The translations under genes and the position numbers were made by a program. A DNA stretch of 64,000 nt, taken from NCBI GenBank assembly GCA_013398615.1, contig VZSR01002145.1, forward strand, positions 2,586,956 through 2,650,955, in the 5' to 3' direction. Below are positions 47,801 through 60,743 of the stretch, piece after piece. Position 1 is the stretch's first letter. Every line of letters begins with the position of its first letter. The notes beneath the pieces were generated by a model. The model was not told where the DNA came from. It did no database searches and worked only from the letters and a program-made list of their open reading frames with translations. Origin of the DNA: Brachypodius melanocephalos. Taxonomy: Eukaryota; Chordata; Aves; Passeriformes; Pycnonotidae.

Positions 47801-48097
47801 AGTTTCTGAAATGCACCAATTTCCAACCTTGGCTGAGATGACACTGCAAGGAGCTCAGCAGGAACACCACCACTGAGCCCTGAGTGTCCTTCTCTAACAC
47901 CTCAGCTCATCCAAACCCTGGAAGCAGGAAAAGAACACGAGGAAACGCGGAAAACAGTCAGGAGGAACCCTCTGCACTGACTTTTACCAGCTGCATGGAC
48001 ACAATTACAACACAAATAATAATATTTAACCCCTTTTCCTCCTCTGGACTTCATCTCTTCATCAGTGTGAGGAAGCACTTTGTGGTTTTGGGAAAAA

Positions 48098-48134
48098 GGG
48101 GAGGGATGGAGGGGATGGAAGGGATGGAGGGAGG
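48098..48134. repeat. GGAT-rich microsatellite
   Basis: Imperfect run of gggatgga units. Confidence 0.8.
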
Positions 48135-51100
48135 TGATGCTGATGGCACACACAGCATTCCAGACACCTGCCAGGAAACCACTAGAGGGCCTCGGGAAGA
48201 GCTGCAGCAGGAGGCAATCCCAGCCTCTCCAGCCGGCCACAGGGAATCCGGGACGGGCAGGATGCCAACCCTGCTGCACCTGCCGTGCTCCACATTCCAC
48301 GGCCAGCCCGGCAGGAAAAACCCCAGCGTGATCCTGCTGAACAGCTCCCAGCACCAACCCCGCCACCACTGCCAGTCTGATTATATTAATCACCTTCTAA
48401 AGGCTGGGCTTTGGTGGCTTTTTTTCCCCCCACTTCTTTCAGATCATCACTCCATGTCTATCATAATTCTTCTGGTCAAAAGTAGATTAAGCACCCCACA
48501 ACAAACCCTCCTGGGGTGTCTCTGATGGACAGGCTTCCTCCAATGGTCACCTGGAAAGTGCAGGAAAATGAGTTGAAACTTAAAAGGAACAAAAAGCAAA
48601 TTTTAAAACTCACTTCGGGCTAGAATTTTGTTTAAGTCTGCATAGCTTTCTTATTGTAATCCAGTAAAAACCCATTAAATTTATTAATATTAAAAAAATT
48701 TTAAATGGTTCTTTACATAGTTGATTTAGATTCTGTCAATTTGGAGATGACATCAAATTTAGAAGTATCACCTATTGTAATAACCCACAGCAGTGCATTT
48801 TCAGGTTGTCAAATGCAAGAAGCAAGTCCAAAAAGCTCCTGCATTCCAAACAGGAATGCATGTGTGAATTACAGCACTCAGCCAACTGGAAAGGGAAAGA
48901 ACAGGTTAAAAGGACTCAGTGCAGATAGTGCAGAGGTTCTGCTTACAGACACCAGGTGACTGAGAATTTTCTGACTTTCTTTACAGCCTAAGGTTGGGCT
49001 TGGACCATTCAGTGTCAGAATTGCTCACTGATCTCTCCCCACAACCCAAAGCAGCATCAGACAGCACTGGGAAGCAGGGAAGGGAAACAATTCTGGATAT
49101 TTTAATCAAAGCCTTTCCAATTTCATCTCAAAAAGGCAAGGGACAAGCTAGGACAGACATCACCTGGCTCAATGGTTTATTACAGAAGGTTTCTTTTAAA
49201 CCTTTCTTTATTTAAAGGTATTATTGAAAGATTATAATTTATTACTTTTCCAGGCCTGTCTCTGAAACCACACGAGCAGGGACTGGAAGATTCAGCCTCT
49301 CCAAGGAATGACTGACACCTCTGGCTGAATTCTCTTCCCACTCTCCGGAGTTGCCTGGCAGCAATATCTTTGCAATGCAGAAGAGCCTGTGCCGCTGATA
49401 AGGAGCAGCAGGGCGAGATTACAGCTGTGAGCTGGCCACCTTCAGGTGCCTGCAGCCAAAGCCAGGGCCCAGTTCCAGCAGAGGCCACTCCAGAGGTACC
49501 AAACACAGCAGGAAGAGTCGCCCGGAGGAGCAGCGAGATTCCAAACGAGGCACCGCTTCCGTCTGCTCCCACCAGCAAATCCCACTCGTGCCACAAATAA
49601 AAGCTGCGAGCTGGGCTCATTTAACACACAAGTGATTCCATTTCCTCCTTCACATTCTGCACAGCCCCAGGAAGGGGTAAGAGTCCTGCAGCTGAATCAG
49701 CTGAGCTGCAGCTCCTGGTTTCAGACCCACCCTGGTGCTGGACAAAGCCACGTTCAAGGTGAAGGTCACATTTGGAGCCCCGGATCAAGGACTCTCCCAG
49801 TATCACACAGACACAGAGTTCTATCAAACCAAACAAGATCCTCGCCTTGCTATTCTAGCACCAATTTGAACCAAAGGCAGCGAGGAAAAGCTCTTCCCGT
49901 CCAACTGATCATTTACTGACAAAATGGAAATGCTTTTCATCATCCCAGCTTCTCAGCTTGATTTGCTTTAATTGCAAAACAGTCTGGCTGTGCAAATAAA
50001 TCTCCTATCACTGCATTTTCTGTGGTGTTCCTCAGATCACTTTATTATCTCCCTCTCTGGCAAACGTAGGTATGAGCAGGATTCAATTACCTGGGTCTGC
50101 TGGATGGATCATCAATTTCTCCCTGATAAAGCCAGGGAACACAGTGAGAACATTTATCTATCGCAAGGATCATTCCAATATCCTCAAAGACATTAAAGAA
50201 GGGTCTGCTAGAGCTGCCTGCCATGATTCACTATTACAGGCTCCCCTTGCCAAATTCCCAAGTTTTCACCTGTTTAGAGGGTTCTTCCCAGGAACATCTT
50301 TAACCCTGCCTTGCTCTGCCCAGCAGCTCATCTGTCACGGGACAGGCAGCGACTTTATTTTCTACCCTGGTACATCTGATTCTTTTCAGAGTAAAGCTGA
50401 GGGTAAGATGGTGAATTCTGACCCATCTCTGCCAGAACCATGTTTAATGCAACAGTTCCTGCATTAACAAGTGAGAAACTCTGGGGCACTTCAGCCACAA
50501 TCCTTCTCACGTCCCTTCAGCAGCGCTGTGTGTCAAGGGGGCAAAGTCAGGTGAGGATTTAGAGCCTGGATCTTCACATGACAGATACTTTATAACTGGA
50601 TCTGCTTTAAGAAGGTCAAGTCATCTGTTACCTTGCCAGGTTTTGTCATTAGTTCCTCCTGGATATCCTCTCCAGCCTGCCAAGGCAGGTGAACTGACTC
50701 ACCTCGTGCAGTTCTGTGACAGAACTGACGCATGTTTGGGCTGGGAGTTCCTGGGATTCTCCTGAAGATTTCTTATTTCCCCACAGAATAATTAACCCCA
50801 TCTTTTTTGGTCTGTTTTGTCTGTGATGCTGGACAGTCTGTTTTTAGGAACATCTCACTCCAGCCATATTTCATCAGTGAAACCTCAGAGGTGTCTTCTG
50901 GAGCTCTGCAATGCCCAGGTCACACCACTCTACGTTTTGTCCTCGTGGTGCCAATGTGAAACAGGAGAAGTGACACCACTCTGCCTTCCCTCTCAGCAGC
51001 TCAAGAACTTCTCTGAAGGGCAAATTCAAAGCATCCTCAGCTTTTGGAACTTTTAGCAGCCTTTGCTCTCGACTGTGGGAGTTTCATTCTGTACAAACCG

Positions 51101-53559
51101 TGATGGCAGCGAAAAAAAAAATTCTTGTGAGTCAGCAAAACATCTCACATTTAAACATTCTCCACCGACACCTGAGCAGGTGTATAAAAAAACCAATCTC
51201 TAGATGGACCTGTGGGTGAGGAGACCGGAAGGCAGCTCCACCAGGTTGCATTCCCATAACCTCCAGTGAGTCACAGTGCCTGGCACTATCGTCTGTTAAA
51301 GCAAGAGTGAAGCAGGGATAATAGCTATTTACTAAAAACAGAGGAGCGTGATTAGCTTTAATTAGCATTGTCAAGTGACTTGAGATTGTCAGGTACAAGA
51401 TGTGGGAGAACTAAGTCTCATTAATTATGTTATTTCCTGCAGCCTTAAGTGGCTTGGCCAGTCCAGTGACGCTTCCGGAGACGGGAGCTGCTCCTGATGG
51501 CCAACACATCCCACATCAGAGGGTGGAAATGCTCCCAGGCAGGCCTGGGAGATGTGGATATCCAGTAAAGGGTTGCAGAAAGGACAAGGATCAGGAACAC
51601 TCAGTTTATGTGGTGCAGGATAGCCACAGACCCTGACAAATAGGGACAAAAAGGAAAAATGACATGGCAGAATCCAAGCTCGGAGATAACTGAGTGCCCA
51701 AATCCAGGGAAATGAGACCAGGGACCAATGGGGGCTACAGGGAAAGGATTCAGGTCCAGAGCACAGCACTCCTGGAAAACTGTCTTTTTATTCTCCCCAA
51801 AAAGACAAGAAATCTGCATTTTCAACCAGCATCACACAGTTGATCAACAGACACTGATTTACTAGCTAAAGATCCATACTAAAGAAATGAAAAATCTTTG
51901 AGTCAGAATCTTCCCTCTCTTCCATGGACTCCCCTTGGCTTCAGGAAGGAAAAGGAAACCTGTCCTTAGCCATTAGTTACTGTGATTGGATTTAAAAGAC
52001 AAGATTTGCAAATAAACAGGCACAGAGCAGAGGAACACCCTGAAGGACCAACTTACAGGTCTGAATCAAGGAGTGGAAAAAGGCAGCTGTGTATCCTGCT
52101 TTCCAAGCAATAAACACACTCTGCTACATCTTGGACATCCTGATCAGCTTCAAAACAGCCCAGGGAAGTGAACTCTTAATTTCCCCGTTCCTGACTCCAC
52201 TCTGTGATCCCTGTGCTCCATAGCTGACCTCTAATGAAGACTCTGCTTAAGCTCAAGCAAACAAACCTCTGCCAGTTAATGACCAAAGCCCAATGAAACC
52301 ATTGCTTTATTGGTGTCTCTTCTTCCACACACAGGGGCAAAGGCAAGGCTGTGATGCAAGAACAAGAAATAAATGGGGTTTTTTTCCTCCTCTGCAATGC
52401 TTTTGTAGTACCACACCAGATGAAGGATGTCCCAACTTTCTAAACTGCCAGCCAGGACCTACACCAGAGTGACCAGTTCCTTAATTAAATTCTCTCTCTC
52501 TCAGCAACAGGTATTCAATCCATGAGTCAAGGAGCCTTTGAGGGAATGTGGATTTACAGGTAGGGATGCTGTCTTCTTCAACACAACCCTGACTCAACTG
52601 CACACACCAAGCAGCAAGGAAAGGAAATCATTTATTCAGAATCTATGGATCCAGAGGACACGAGGGAGCTCAAGGACTGTTTTACCAGTTATTCCAATCC
52701 TGGCACTGGGAAAGAGACACCTGCAAAGGAAGCTAAAATAATAAATAAATAAGAGAAGCACTTGACATCTCCATCAGATGAAAACAACGTCTCTGCCCTC
52801 CCTACAGCACTCCCAACCTCAGCTTCAAAGTGCAGCCCTCACTTTTACACAGCCTTTAACAGGAAACAACAATCAGAGATCCAGGGTGGGAAGGAGAACA
52901 TCCCAGTTCGCTGTTCCAGCACTGCCCTTACACAGCAAACAATGTTTACAAGGAACCAGGGGCGTGGATCCAACACGATGAGATCTTGAACAAAATCAGT
53001 GGGAGTGCTCAGCGAGGATGAAGTCACAAAAACACATCCTTTCCAGGCAGAATCCTCTCACGGATTACAAGGCAAGCTCCCTCAGTATCTGCTTGTTTAC
53101 AACCCTCTCACTGAGCACAGGCCTCCCTGCACTGCCCAGCTTTAAGTAACCGTAAACGCATTAGGAAAAATCCTTATCTGGAGCAGGCTCTGAGGAAGGC
53201 AGGGGCAGGAAGGCAGTGCAGGAAGGCAGGTGCTGGGCTCTGTCCCGCCCTTGCCCAGCTGCACCCGAGGAACACTGGTCTGACAGGCCTTCCTCTGGCT
53301 GTTTTCTAAGACACAAAAAGGTGAGGACAGAGCCACTCTAGTAAATTGTAGGGTAAGGCTGCAAGGATTCTGCAAGGATTCTTTTTTTTTTTCCCCACCC
53401 GGTTAAAAATCACATTTTAAACAGGAGCATTTCAAAATCAGCTTGACTTCAAAAATCACCATTAAACCCTGAAGATATGAACCCATGGCTACTTCTATCA
53501 CCTCGAACTTCCCTGGCTTTTCTGGACCAAAGCCAGAAGTTTCTATGGAGATGCAGAAC

Positions 53560-54270
53560 CCCGTTACCGTTCTGCCCTCAGCCTGGCCCTCGGCGGAGCT
53601 CTGCAGAAGAGGAAGCTGCTACACCCTTATCAGAGGCGACAGCAACAACAGCGAGCAGCTGAGCTACCCCGCGCCCGGTTTCGGTGCTCCGTGTGCCAGC
53701 ACTGCCCTGGGAGGGGCATCCCCAGGGAGCCCCGCAATCCCTGTGCCTCCCTGGGCACGATGGCAGCGCTCTAGCAGAGCCACAGCTGGGCACAGCAGGG
53801 GCTCCAGGGATTCGCAGCGCTGCTGACAAACCGAGCTGCTGCCCCGGGAGAAGATGCTGCAGCTCCGCGGGGTCACTGCCCGAGCCCCCCGCACACCCTG
53901 TCCCACCTGCGGGGTCAGGGTTTACGGTGCGTTCATCGCCACAGCGAGATGGGTAGCGAGGAAGGACCATCTCTGCTCCTCCTCCTCCACTCCCGGCGTT
54001 TCCTGGCTAATCCCGGGGCCGGCGGCACCGAACCCCTCCGGGCCGGACCTGTTGCCCCCCGCCTCCATCCCCATACCCGGCCGCGCACACAAAGGCCGCC
54101 GCTCGCCCAACCCGGCTCTCCCACCGCCAGCACCGGGGGCTCTCCCACCTCCTCCACCGGCCCCGATGGAGCCCCCCGGAGATGCTCCCCCGGATCCGCG
54201 CGTCCGCGGGGCGGGTGGAGCGGGTGGGGACCCGGGGACACACGGACACAGACGCGGCTGTGGCGCAGCT
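53560..54270 (-). promoter_or_regulatory. CpG island, probable YPEL2 promoter and noncoding first exon
   Basis: CpG density and GC content rise abruptly compared with both flanks, peaking at 54000-54270 where the assembly breaks into Ns. It lies about 11 kb upstream of the YPEL2 start in the gene's direction. YPEL2 is known to have a noncoding first exon, so this is the best promoter candidate. No first-exon donor can be assigned with confidence. The long open frames here on both strands are a by-product of GC richness. Confidence 0.65.
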
Positions 54271-54370
54271 NNNNNNNNNNNNNNNNNNNNNNNNNNNNNN
54301 NNNNNNNNNNNNNNNNNNNNNNNNNNNNNNNNNNNNNNNNNNNNNNNNNNNNNNNNNNNNNNNNNNNNNN
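54271..54370. other. Assembly gap (100 Ns)
   Basis: Exactly 100 undetermined bases, the conventional placeholder for a gap of unknown size. It sits at the GC-rich edge of the CpG island. Confidence 0.99.
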
Positions 54371-57300
54371 CCCAAATCCCCCAATACCAACCCAGCTTCT
54401 CCAAAAGGCCACAGGGCTAATTGCAAAAATGAGGATATTCCATATTTCTCCCAGAAATCTCCATCCCACGCCCCTGCCATGAATTTTTTTCCAGCAGAGA
54501 TCTTGGCACTTTCGGACCCCAACAGCTGCAGACGTGCTCTCACACCCAGCAAACCCCAATTAAATGCTCTGTAATTAACACAGCAGCAGTTCAGAATGAG
54601 GTAATTTGAAGGCTTCTCCCTGCACGTTTTTATTCCCTAATAACAATAATTCAGTGTATAAAGTATAGGTTTAATAATCCCAGAATGGTTTGGGGTGGAA
54701 GGGACCCTAAAGTCCATCCCATTCCACCCCTGAGCCTGGACATTTCCAACATTAAAAATATTTAATTATTGTTTTCTATCTGTCCATTTCTCACATCCAC
54801 GAGATTAAAGTTCTGCATCTTCGGGGCTGAAATATATTTGCTTTATGAGATTATTCTTGTTCTAACACTTAAGCAAATCCTTAATGATATTTTCCTGCAG
54901 AATTCCTTAATTGGTAATCCCTGGGAACTATAAGAGCAATGTTCTGGTTCAAATGTTAAACGCATGGACTAATAAGGCAATATTTCCATTAGCTGTGATA
55001 ATTTTTTTGTGGGTAAAATAACACCCTACCTCGTGCTATAAATTATTTTCCTTCCACACAAGCCCACCCCTCTGAACCAGCTGGGTGAGGAATCCCACAA
55101 CCAGCTTTTCAATGCTAAAATGACTTTTTTTTTTCCACCCCTTCTACACCCCTGGGACAATTTAAACACAAAGATTCAAGCACCGGGGTAGTTAGCAGCT
55201 ATTAAATACACCAAATAGAGAGGAAAATTGCTATTTTCTAAAAAAAAAAAAAATTAATTGTGTTATCTTTAGACAGCTGCAAGAGGAGCCTGCTTGGAAG
55301 GTTTACTTGAAGCTTTTTCTTTTCTTGGATAACCTCCTGCCTTCCCCAGGCAGCAGCAAAGAGCAAACAGCAGATTTTCAGCCCCTCTCCCCAGTGCTAA
55401 AAGCTCTGGATTTAACAGATCTAGACGAGGTTATCAGCAGGAAGTGGTGACAGAATTTACTTGAACTTTAAATCACCCAGAAACCACAAGAAACCATCAG
55501 CAAAACAAATTGACATCATCAAGAGGCTGCTGCACAGCAGTGAAATTATTTTTTTTTTTCACCCCACCTGTGCAGGAGAATTTTCAGTTTGTTAATAAAA
55601 AGACATTATTATTTACAAGGTGAAAAGCAAGATTGTTTAGATAAAAAGGTTTCTGTTGTAACAAGCTCGGTTTAGGGTGATGATAAATTGGAATTATATT
55701 GCTTTAAGTGCAGCATCACCACGGGAATCTAGGAGCTCACACAGCTTTGAGGTTGTAGTAAAATATCACCATAAAAAAAGGCCAAAATTTCTTTTTTATG
55801 TTCTAACTCCTGTGATTCATAAAAAGTGGAAGGTTTTGAGGGATAAGAGTGTTTTATCAGCAGCATTTCACTCACTTCTTCAAAATAAAATGCTACTTAT
55901 TAAAGCTTCAAGTCCCATTTCCACATTTGGTTCTGGGTTAGAATTTGGTTGCAAACTTTGCACCATGAAAACTTCTACTGGGCTGAGCTTTAGGGAAATC
56001 TATTAAAAATAAATTGAATTTTGGCTCTACAAGAATTACAACTTAGCTTTCAACTGAACAGCTAGACAGGATTTTTAACTTCACTATTTGCAAACACTCG
56101 TTTTTTTTTTTGGAGCCTGAGCAGTACAGGTTTTTTTTCCTGCTCAGTGTCTGGTATCAGTTGAAACCTTAATTATCATTTAAAGAAAAGCCCAACTGAT
56201 CAAGCATCACTGCCTGGGGGAAGCTTTTGCCACGGCAATACTGAGAGGGGAGAAAAATACCAGATCACCCACTGAGGTATTGCCTCAACATCTTGGGGAT
56301 TAAATGTGTGTTTAAATCTGATAAAAATCTCCGTTTGTTGGCATTCCTGAATTTTATTTGCAGCAGGTGTTAATAGCCTTGTAATCAAGGTACCTCCCCT
56401 GCTATTATTACCTTTTTTCTCTCTTTGTAAAATGGGAATATTTGAAATTTTTAGAGACATGAGGAAGCATCCTTCAAGTGTTTCTTTCTATCATTAACAG
56501 AAATAATTTTTTTTTCCTAATTTCACTATTTTTAGCCCAGCCAGCATCTCCCAATGCTTCATCCTGCCCCAAAAAATCACCAGCTGTGCCTGTAAATCCC
56601 CAGACTGTGCAGCTGTGAAACAAGGCTGACCCCTTCCATTTTTTTTTCCTTTCCATTGCAACATTCCAGATTTTAGAATTAGGAACTCCCCTTTCCATAA
56701 ACGGATGGTCAAAACTCAAAATGCGGGACTGAGCATCTCTTTTTTAACACAGCTCCGGCAATCTCGGGTGGATGGATGGATGATGGATCCCCATGGAATT
56801 CCAGCAGGAAAAACACGGGACAGGGGCGGCCTCCCGTGGCAGCACCGAGCAGGGACAGCAAATTCCCATTGATCTCCCAAAGAAATCCATCCCTTCTTCC
56901 ACGGACACGGGCAATTTCAGCAGCAAACCAACGTAAAAAAACTGTATCTTGTAAAATTCCTTAAAATAATCAGCACCTCGTGCCTTTGGATAAATTGTTC
57001 TGAATATTCTGTTTAACTGCAGATTTATCACTGAAGTGATCACAGATAAATGCTGCCCATGTTAAAAGATTCTGTTCTGGTTTACCAAACATTCAGGATG
57101 TGTTTTAAGAAATGAAACAGCATCCAGAGCCATCTGGAGAATCCTCTCATCATGCTGGAATAACTCTTTAGAATTACTAAATATTGTAGCATACAAACCT
57201 CCACGTCACCCCTCTTACCTAAATATGAACCCTCAAGGCTTTAGAATTACACTCGACCTTAAAAAACCTAATATTTAATGTAATTTAATGGCAATTCAGT

Positions 57301-60300
57301 AGGAAAGCTGGAAATTTTTCCTCTTGGACTAGAGGAAGTGTTATCCTCCTGATCAAAAGGACAGAAAGTTGCTGCAAGTGGAATTTCTGTGAGCACAAAC
57401 TCAAACCATCACCACTGTAAACACAAAAATCACTCTCAGAGATCAGGTTTTTAGGGAAAGAAGTCACACCTAACAAGCATTCAGTTTTAGATCTTTTATG
57501 AGCAAAGATGTTTTAACGTGCCACGTTTCAAAGGCATCCAAAACCTTCCTTCACATGAAAAGGAAAAAAAAAATAAAAATCACTGCATAGCTTTGGAGCT
57601 AGCGAGGTCCACGAGACTTCCTGCAAATTAAAAGTGCATGAAATACATGCAATCATCCTTCATACATAAAACAGTTTGCAACAGGGTTGAGAACACAGTG
57701 TTAAAACAATATTTAAAAGTACCTGAAAAAAGAATCTTTGTCCTCAGAGAAAGAGAGATTAACTGAGCATCCTCCTGGACAGTTGTGCAAGTTGTCAACA
57801 AAAGCTTTTCTGTACAAGTGGTTTAAAAAAAAAAAAATCACACAGTTCTGGAATATTCAAAACAAGGATTTGGCTACAACAGATGTTTTCCAGTTACCCC
57901 AATTCCATGGCATTTTGTTCCAAACAGTTATCATGGCCTCAGCCCTGTGCACAGTGGGATTCACTCATGGAACATTATCTGTCTCATGAGATCAAACCTG
58001 AGCTCTCCTGCTAAAGCCCAAACAGGTGAATGAATAAATCCAGCAGCTTTTCCACCACTGGATCCCTTTCCCTCCCAAATTTTAGATATTGAGCAGCAAA
58101 TTTATCCAAGAGACATCAATGTATAAACAGCACAGTCAGAAGCTCCATCAGATGTAAGAACATTGGTGGGTTGACAAAAATGTGGTTGAAAAATGTGTTC
58201 AGAGTTTCACCAGGCAGAAATTCCCACCTCTACTACTAGAGAGAAAATAAAAATATTAAAACTAAATATAAAACACTCATTTCAGTACCTGTGTTTTATC
58301 ATCTATTATAGAATAATGGAAAATTGTTTATTTATTGAGTATTGAGGGAAACTTACTTTTTCTAAAGTCAGAGAGCAAAACTGGTATTTTAAAATAATTT
58401 AGCTCTTCCTAACCTAAAAGTTTTAATATGTTTTGGTCGTATTCTCTAAAACCACAATTATATTTGCACCTTAATATTGGTGCACGTGTTAGAAATTCAA
58501 CAGCAATAAAATGGAGTTTAAAAAACCCACATTGCATAAATCTGGTAATAAACCCAGATTAAGACAGAAAGGTGGCATTTTTTTAATTTACTGAGCTGCA
58601 TGTGGAACATCCTCTATAACTATTCTGTGGCTTCTAAAAAGCAGGCAGAGCTGTGACTTGACTGATTATTAGCACTTATGTGACCAGACAGAGCTGGTTT
58701 GAAGGGAAAATAGCTTAGTACCCAATAAATAATTTCATCCTTTTCCCCTCCATGAACAGCTAGGAAGTTACATTTTCCTCTCTTCCATTCAATAAGCAAC
58801 AAGGCTGATTAAATTAGGAGGAAATTGAATCTGCAGTCATCTTCACCAGGCAGATATTCAAAAGGACAACATTAACTCATCTGCCCCCATCAGCACATGT
58901 TCACTTGCATCCTAAATGCAGCAGTTTTTTTCCATTTCAGCCAGACATATTCCTCAGAAAGGAGCTGTGGTGCAGAAACAAACCCTCTCCATGCAGATGG
59001 ATTTTGGTATTCTCACAGCTCCTGACAGGCAGTGCAACAGCAAAGATGCTCCACACTTTTAAATATGGCACAGCAGCCAGGGGGGTGCAACAAGGACCCT
59101 CCCAAATCTCAGCTAGCAAAGGGAAAAAAAGACTTTAAAATCAGTTTTTAGCACAGTGGGTGCTCCTTGCAGTAAAAACACATCTGGCTACTGTGTTTAT
59201 TATTAAGATCTATCATTGTCACATCAAGAAACAGACACTGCTGGACACCAACTCTTGTTTAGAGGGATCATCTGATGATTCAGTGACTGAGCTCTATACA
59301 CTGGGTGTAATTAAGCCACAGTAATTAAGGCCCTGAACCCCAAGCCATGACATGAGCACACCAAGGCACAAGGGCACTGCAGGCTCCAACCTGACACACA
59401 GGGAACTCCTGCTCACAAGGACACAACAGCATGAGAAGCTTCCAGAAATACCTTCCTGCCTAATTCCATCACACCTGGGGTTTTTCCTGGCTTTTGCCAG
59501 TTATTTCCGTGTCCATGCACAACAACTTGATGGATATACAATGTATTTTTGTGGAGAGAAAAGACTGAAGTCTACACACATTCTAGACTGACACTTCCTC
59601 CCTTTATAAATACACATAAAAATCTGCTTTGGGTGAATTCATTTCATAGGAACGTTCTCATTTGTCCCTCACACTCCTGACCAAACTTAAGTCTTCTTTG
59701 GTCCCTCACCCTAAAAAACAACTTCCTGTCCACCAAGAACCACAAATGTGCAAAAGACTTTTAGGACTTTGTGAAAAGGCTATTTCAAAGTGAGTGTGAT
59801 CTGTAACAAGTGCAATTTTCCATCCTGGAAATCCAGCTACTGCCATGGCAGGCAGGCCAGAGCCAGGGGCAAACCTGGACCCTGCAGTGGAACTCGGTGT
59901 CAAACCCAGATCCTGATTTAAACCCTGTCTTTAGACCTGGACCAACAAGTCACAGTGTTGCCATCACCTCAGAGAGGGTCTAAATCCAGTTCCAACTCAA
60001 GTTCAACATTCTTGTCAGTGAGAATAATGGAAAAAAAAATCTATACTGAGTTAATTTTGGCTACAAAGTGACCACCTTCACTGAGTACACTTCACTACCT
60101 GGCCAGCTACAGAGTCTGCTTTGCTATTTCTCCTGTGCCTGTTTTTCTTTTTTTTTTTTTTTTTACTCTACAAGTTACCTGAAATCTAAAAGCAACACAA
60201 GAAATGCAAACACACAGGCTACACTTTCAGAAATTCTTCAGTTTCTGCTCACTAGAATATAACTGGAATAACTGACATGGCTTGACAGCTGCTTAGGAAC

Positions 60301-60543
60301 ACTTGTGACAGGTAAGATAATGCTTATTTTATCTACAGGTACCTTATCAGGCAACTCTCTTCCTAATCGTCACCATTTGTGAAGTGTGCTGTTGCTAAAT
60401 GAGCTATTTACAAATGTAAACTATGTCAATAAAGTCTTAAAATAAATAGACAACCTTTACATTAGGTAGTGACTCGACAACAAGGTAACAGATCATCAGT
60501 TACAGCTTTCCAACAATAATGATCTGTGCATGCTGCCCCCAAT
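54371..60543. other. Intergenic DNA between YPEL2 and GDPD1
   Basis: AT-rich, with a CR1 fragment at 54674-54746 and A/T tracts. No gene recognised. The part nearest 60543 may be GDPD1 3' UTR if a distal poly(A) site is used. Confidence 0.55.
54674..54746 (-). mobile_element. CR1 LINE extreme 3' end, antisense on the plus strand
   Basis: Plus strand aatcccagaatggtttgggg followed by tggaagggaccctaaagtcc and atcccattccacccc is the reverse complement of the CR1 terminal segment. Confidence 0.88.
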
Positions 60544-60549
60544 TTTATT
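60544..60549 (-). terminator. GDPD1: Candidate GDPD1 proximal poly(A) signal
   Basis: Plus-strand tttatt (AATAAA in the transcript) lies about 72 nt after the GDPD1 stop, beside a T-tract. It would give a very short 3' UTR. A more distal site is equally possible. Confidence 0.35.
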
Positions 60550-60620
60550 TTTTTTTTTTAAATGAGGAAAATCCTTGGCTCACAATCTGTTCTGGAAGGA
60601 CTTTTCCCAGTTTTCTTCCT

Positions 60621-60743
60621 TTATGCTGGGTAATTGTGTAAGAACTCCTTCAGTTTTGTCGGATAGTCTGTCATCACTCCAGTAGCTCCAAGATCAAATG
60701 CTCTCTTGTATTCTTGTTCCTCATTCAGTACCCAAATGTACAC
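60621..60743 (-). CDS. GDPD1: GDPD1 terminal coding exon
   Basis: Acceptor tttcatAG|GTGTAC. It encodes VYIWVLNEEQEYKRAFDLGA, TGVMTDYPTKLKEFL and HNYPA, then TAA (60623-60621). Confidence 0.95.
   Translation of the reverse strand: MYIWVLNEEQEYKRAFDLGATGVMTDYPTKLKEFLHNYPA

Larger units (their letters stand above)
43041..53559. other. YPEL2 5' UTR part and 5' intron (inferred)
   Basis: Apart from the start of exon 1 (to about 43205-43240), this 10.5 kb appears to be an intron between a noncoding first exon in the 54-kb CpG island and the coding exon. It includes a CR1 copy (44325), a MIR-like relic (44735) and a short GGAT-rich run (48098-48134). No further exon is recognisable. Confidence 0.5.

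Noticed and set aside
53854..54559. Long open frames across the N gap on both strands
   Set aside because: They are produced by CpG richness and the run of Ns, which contributes no stops; overlapping frames on both strands are equally open.
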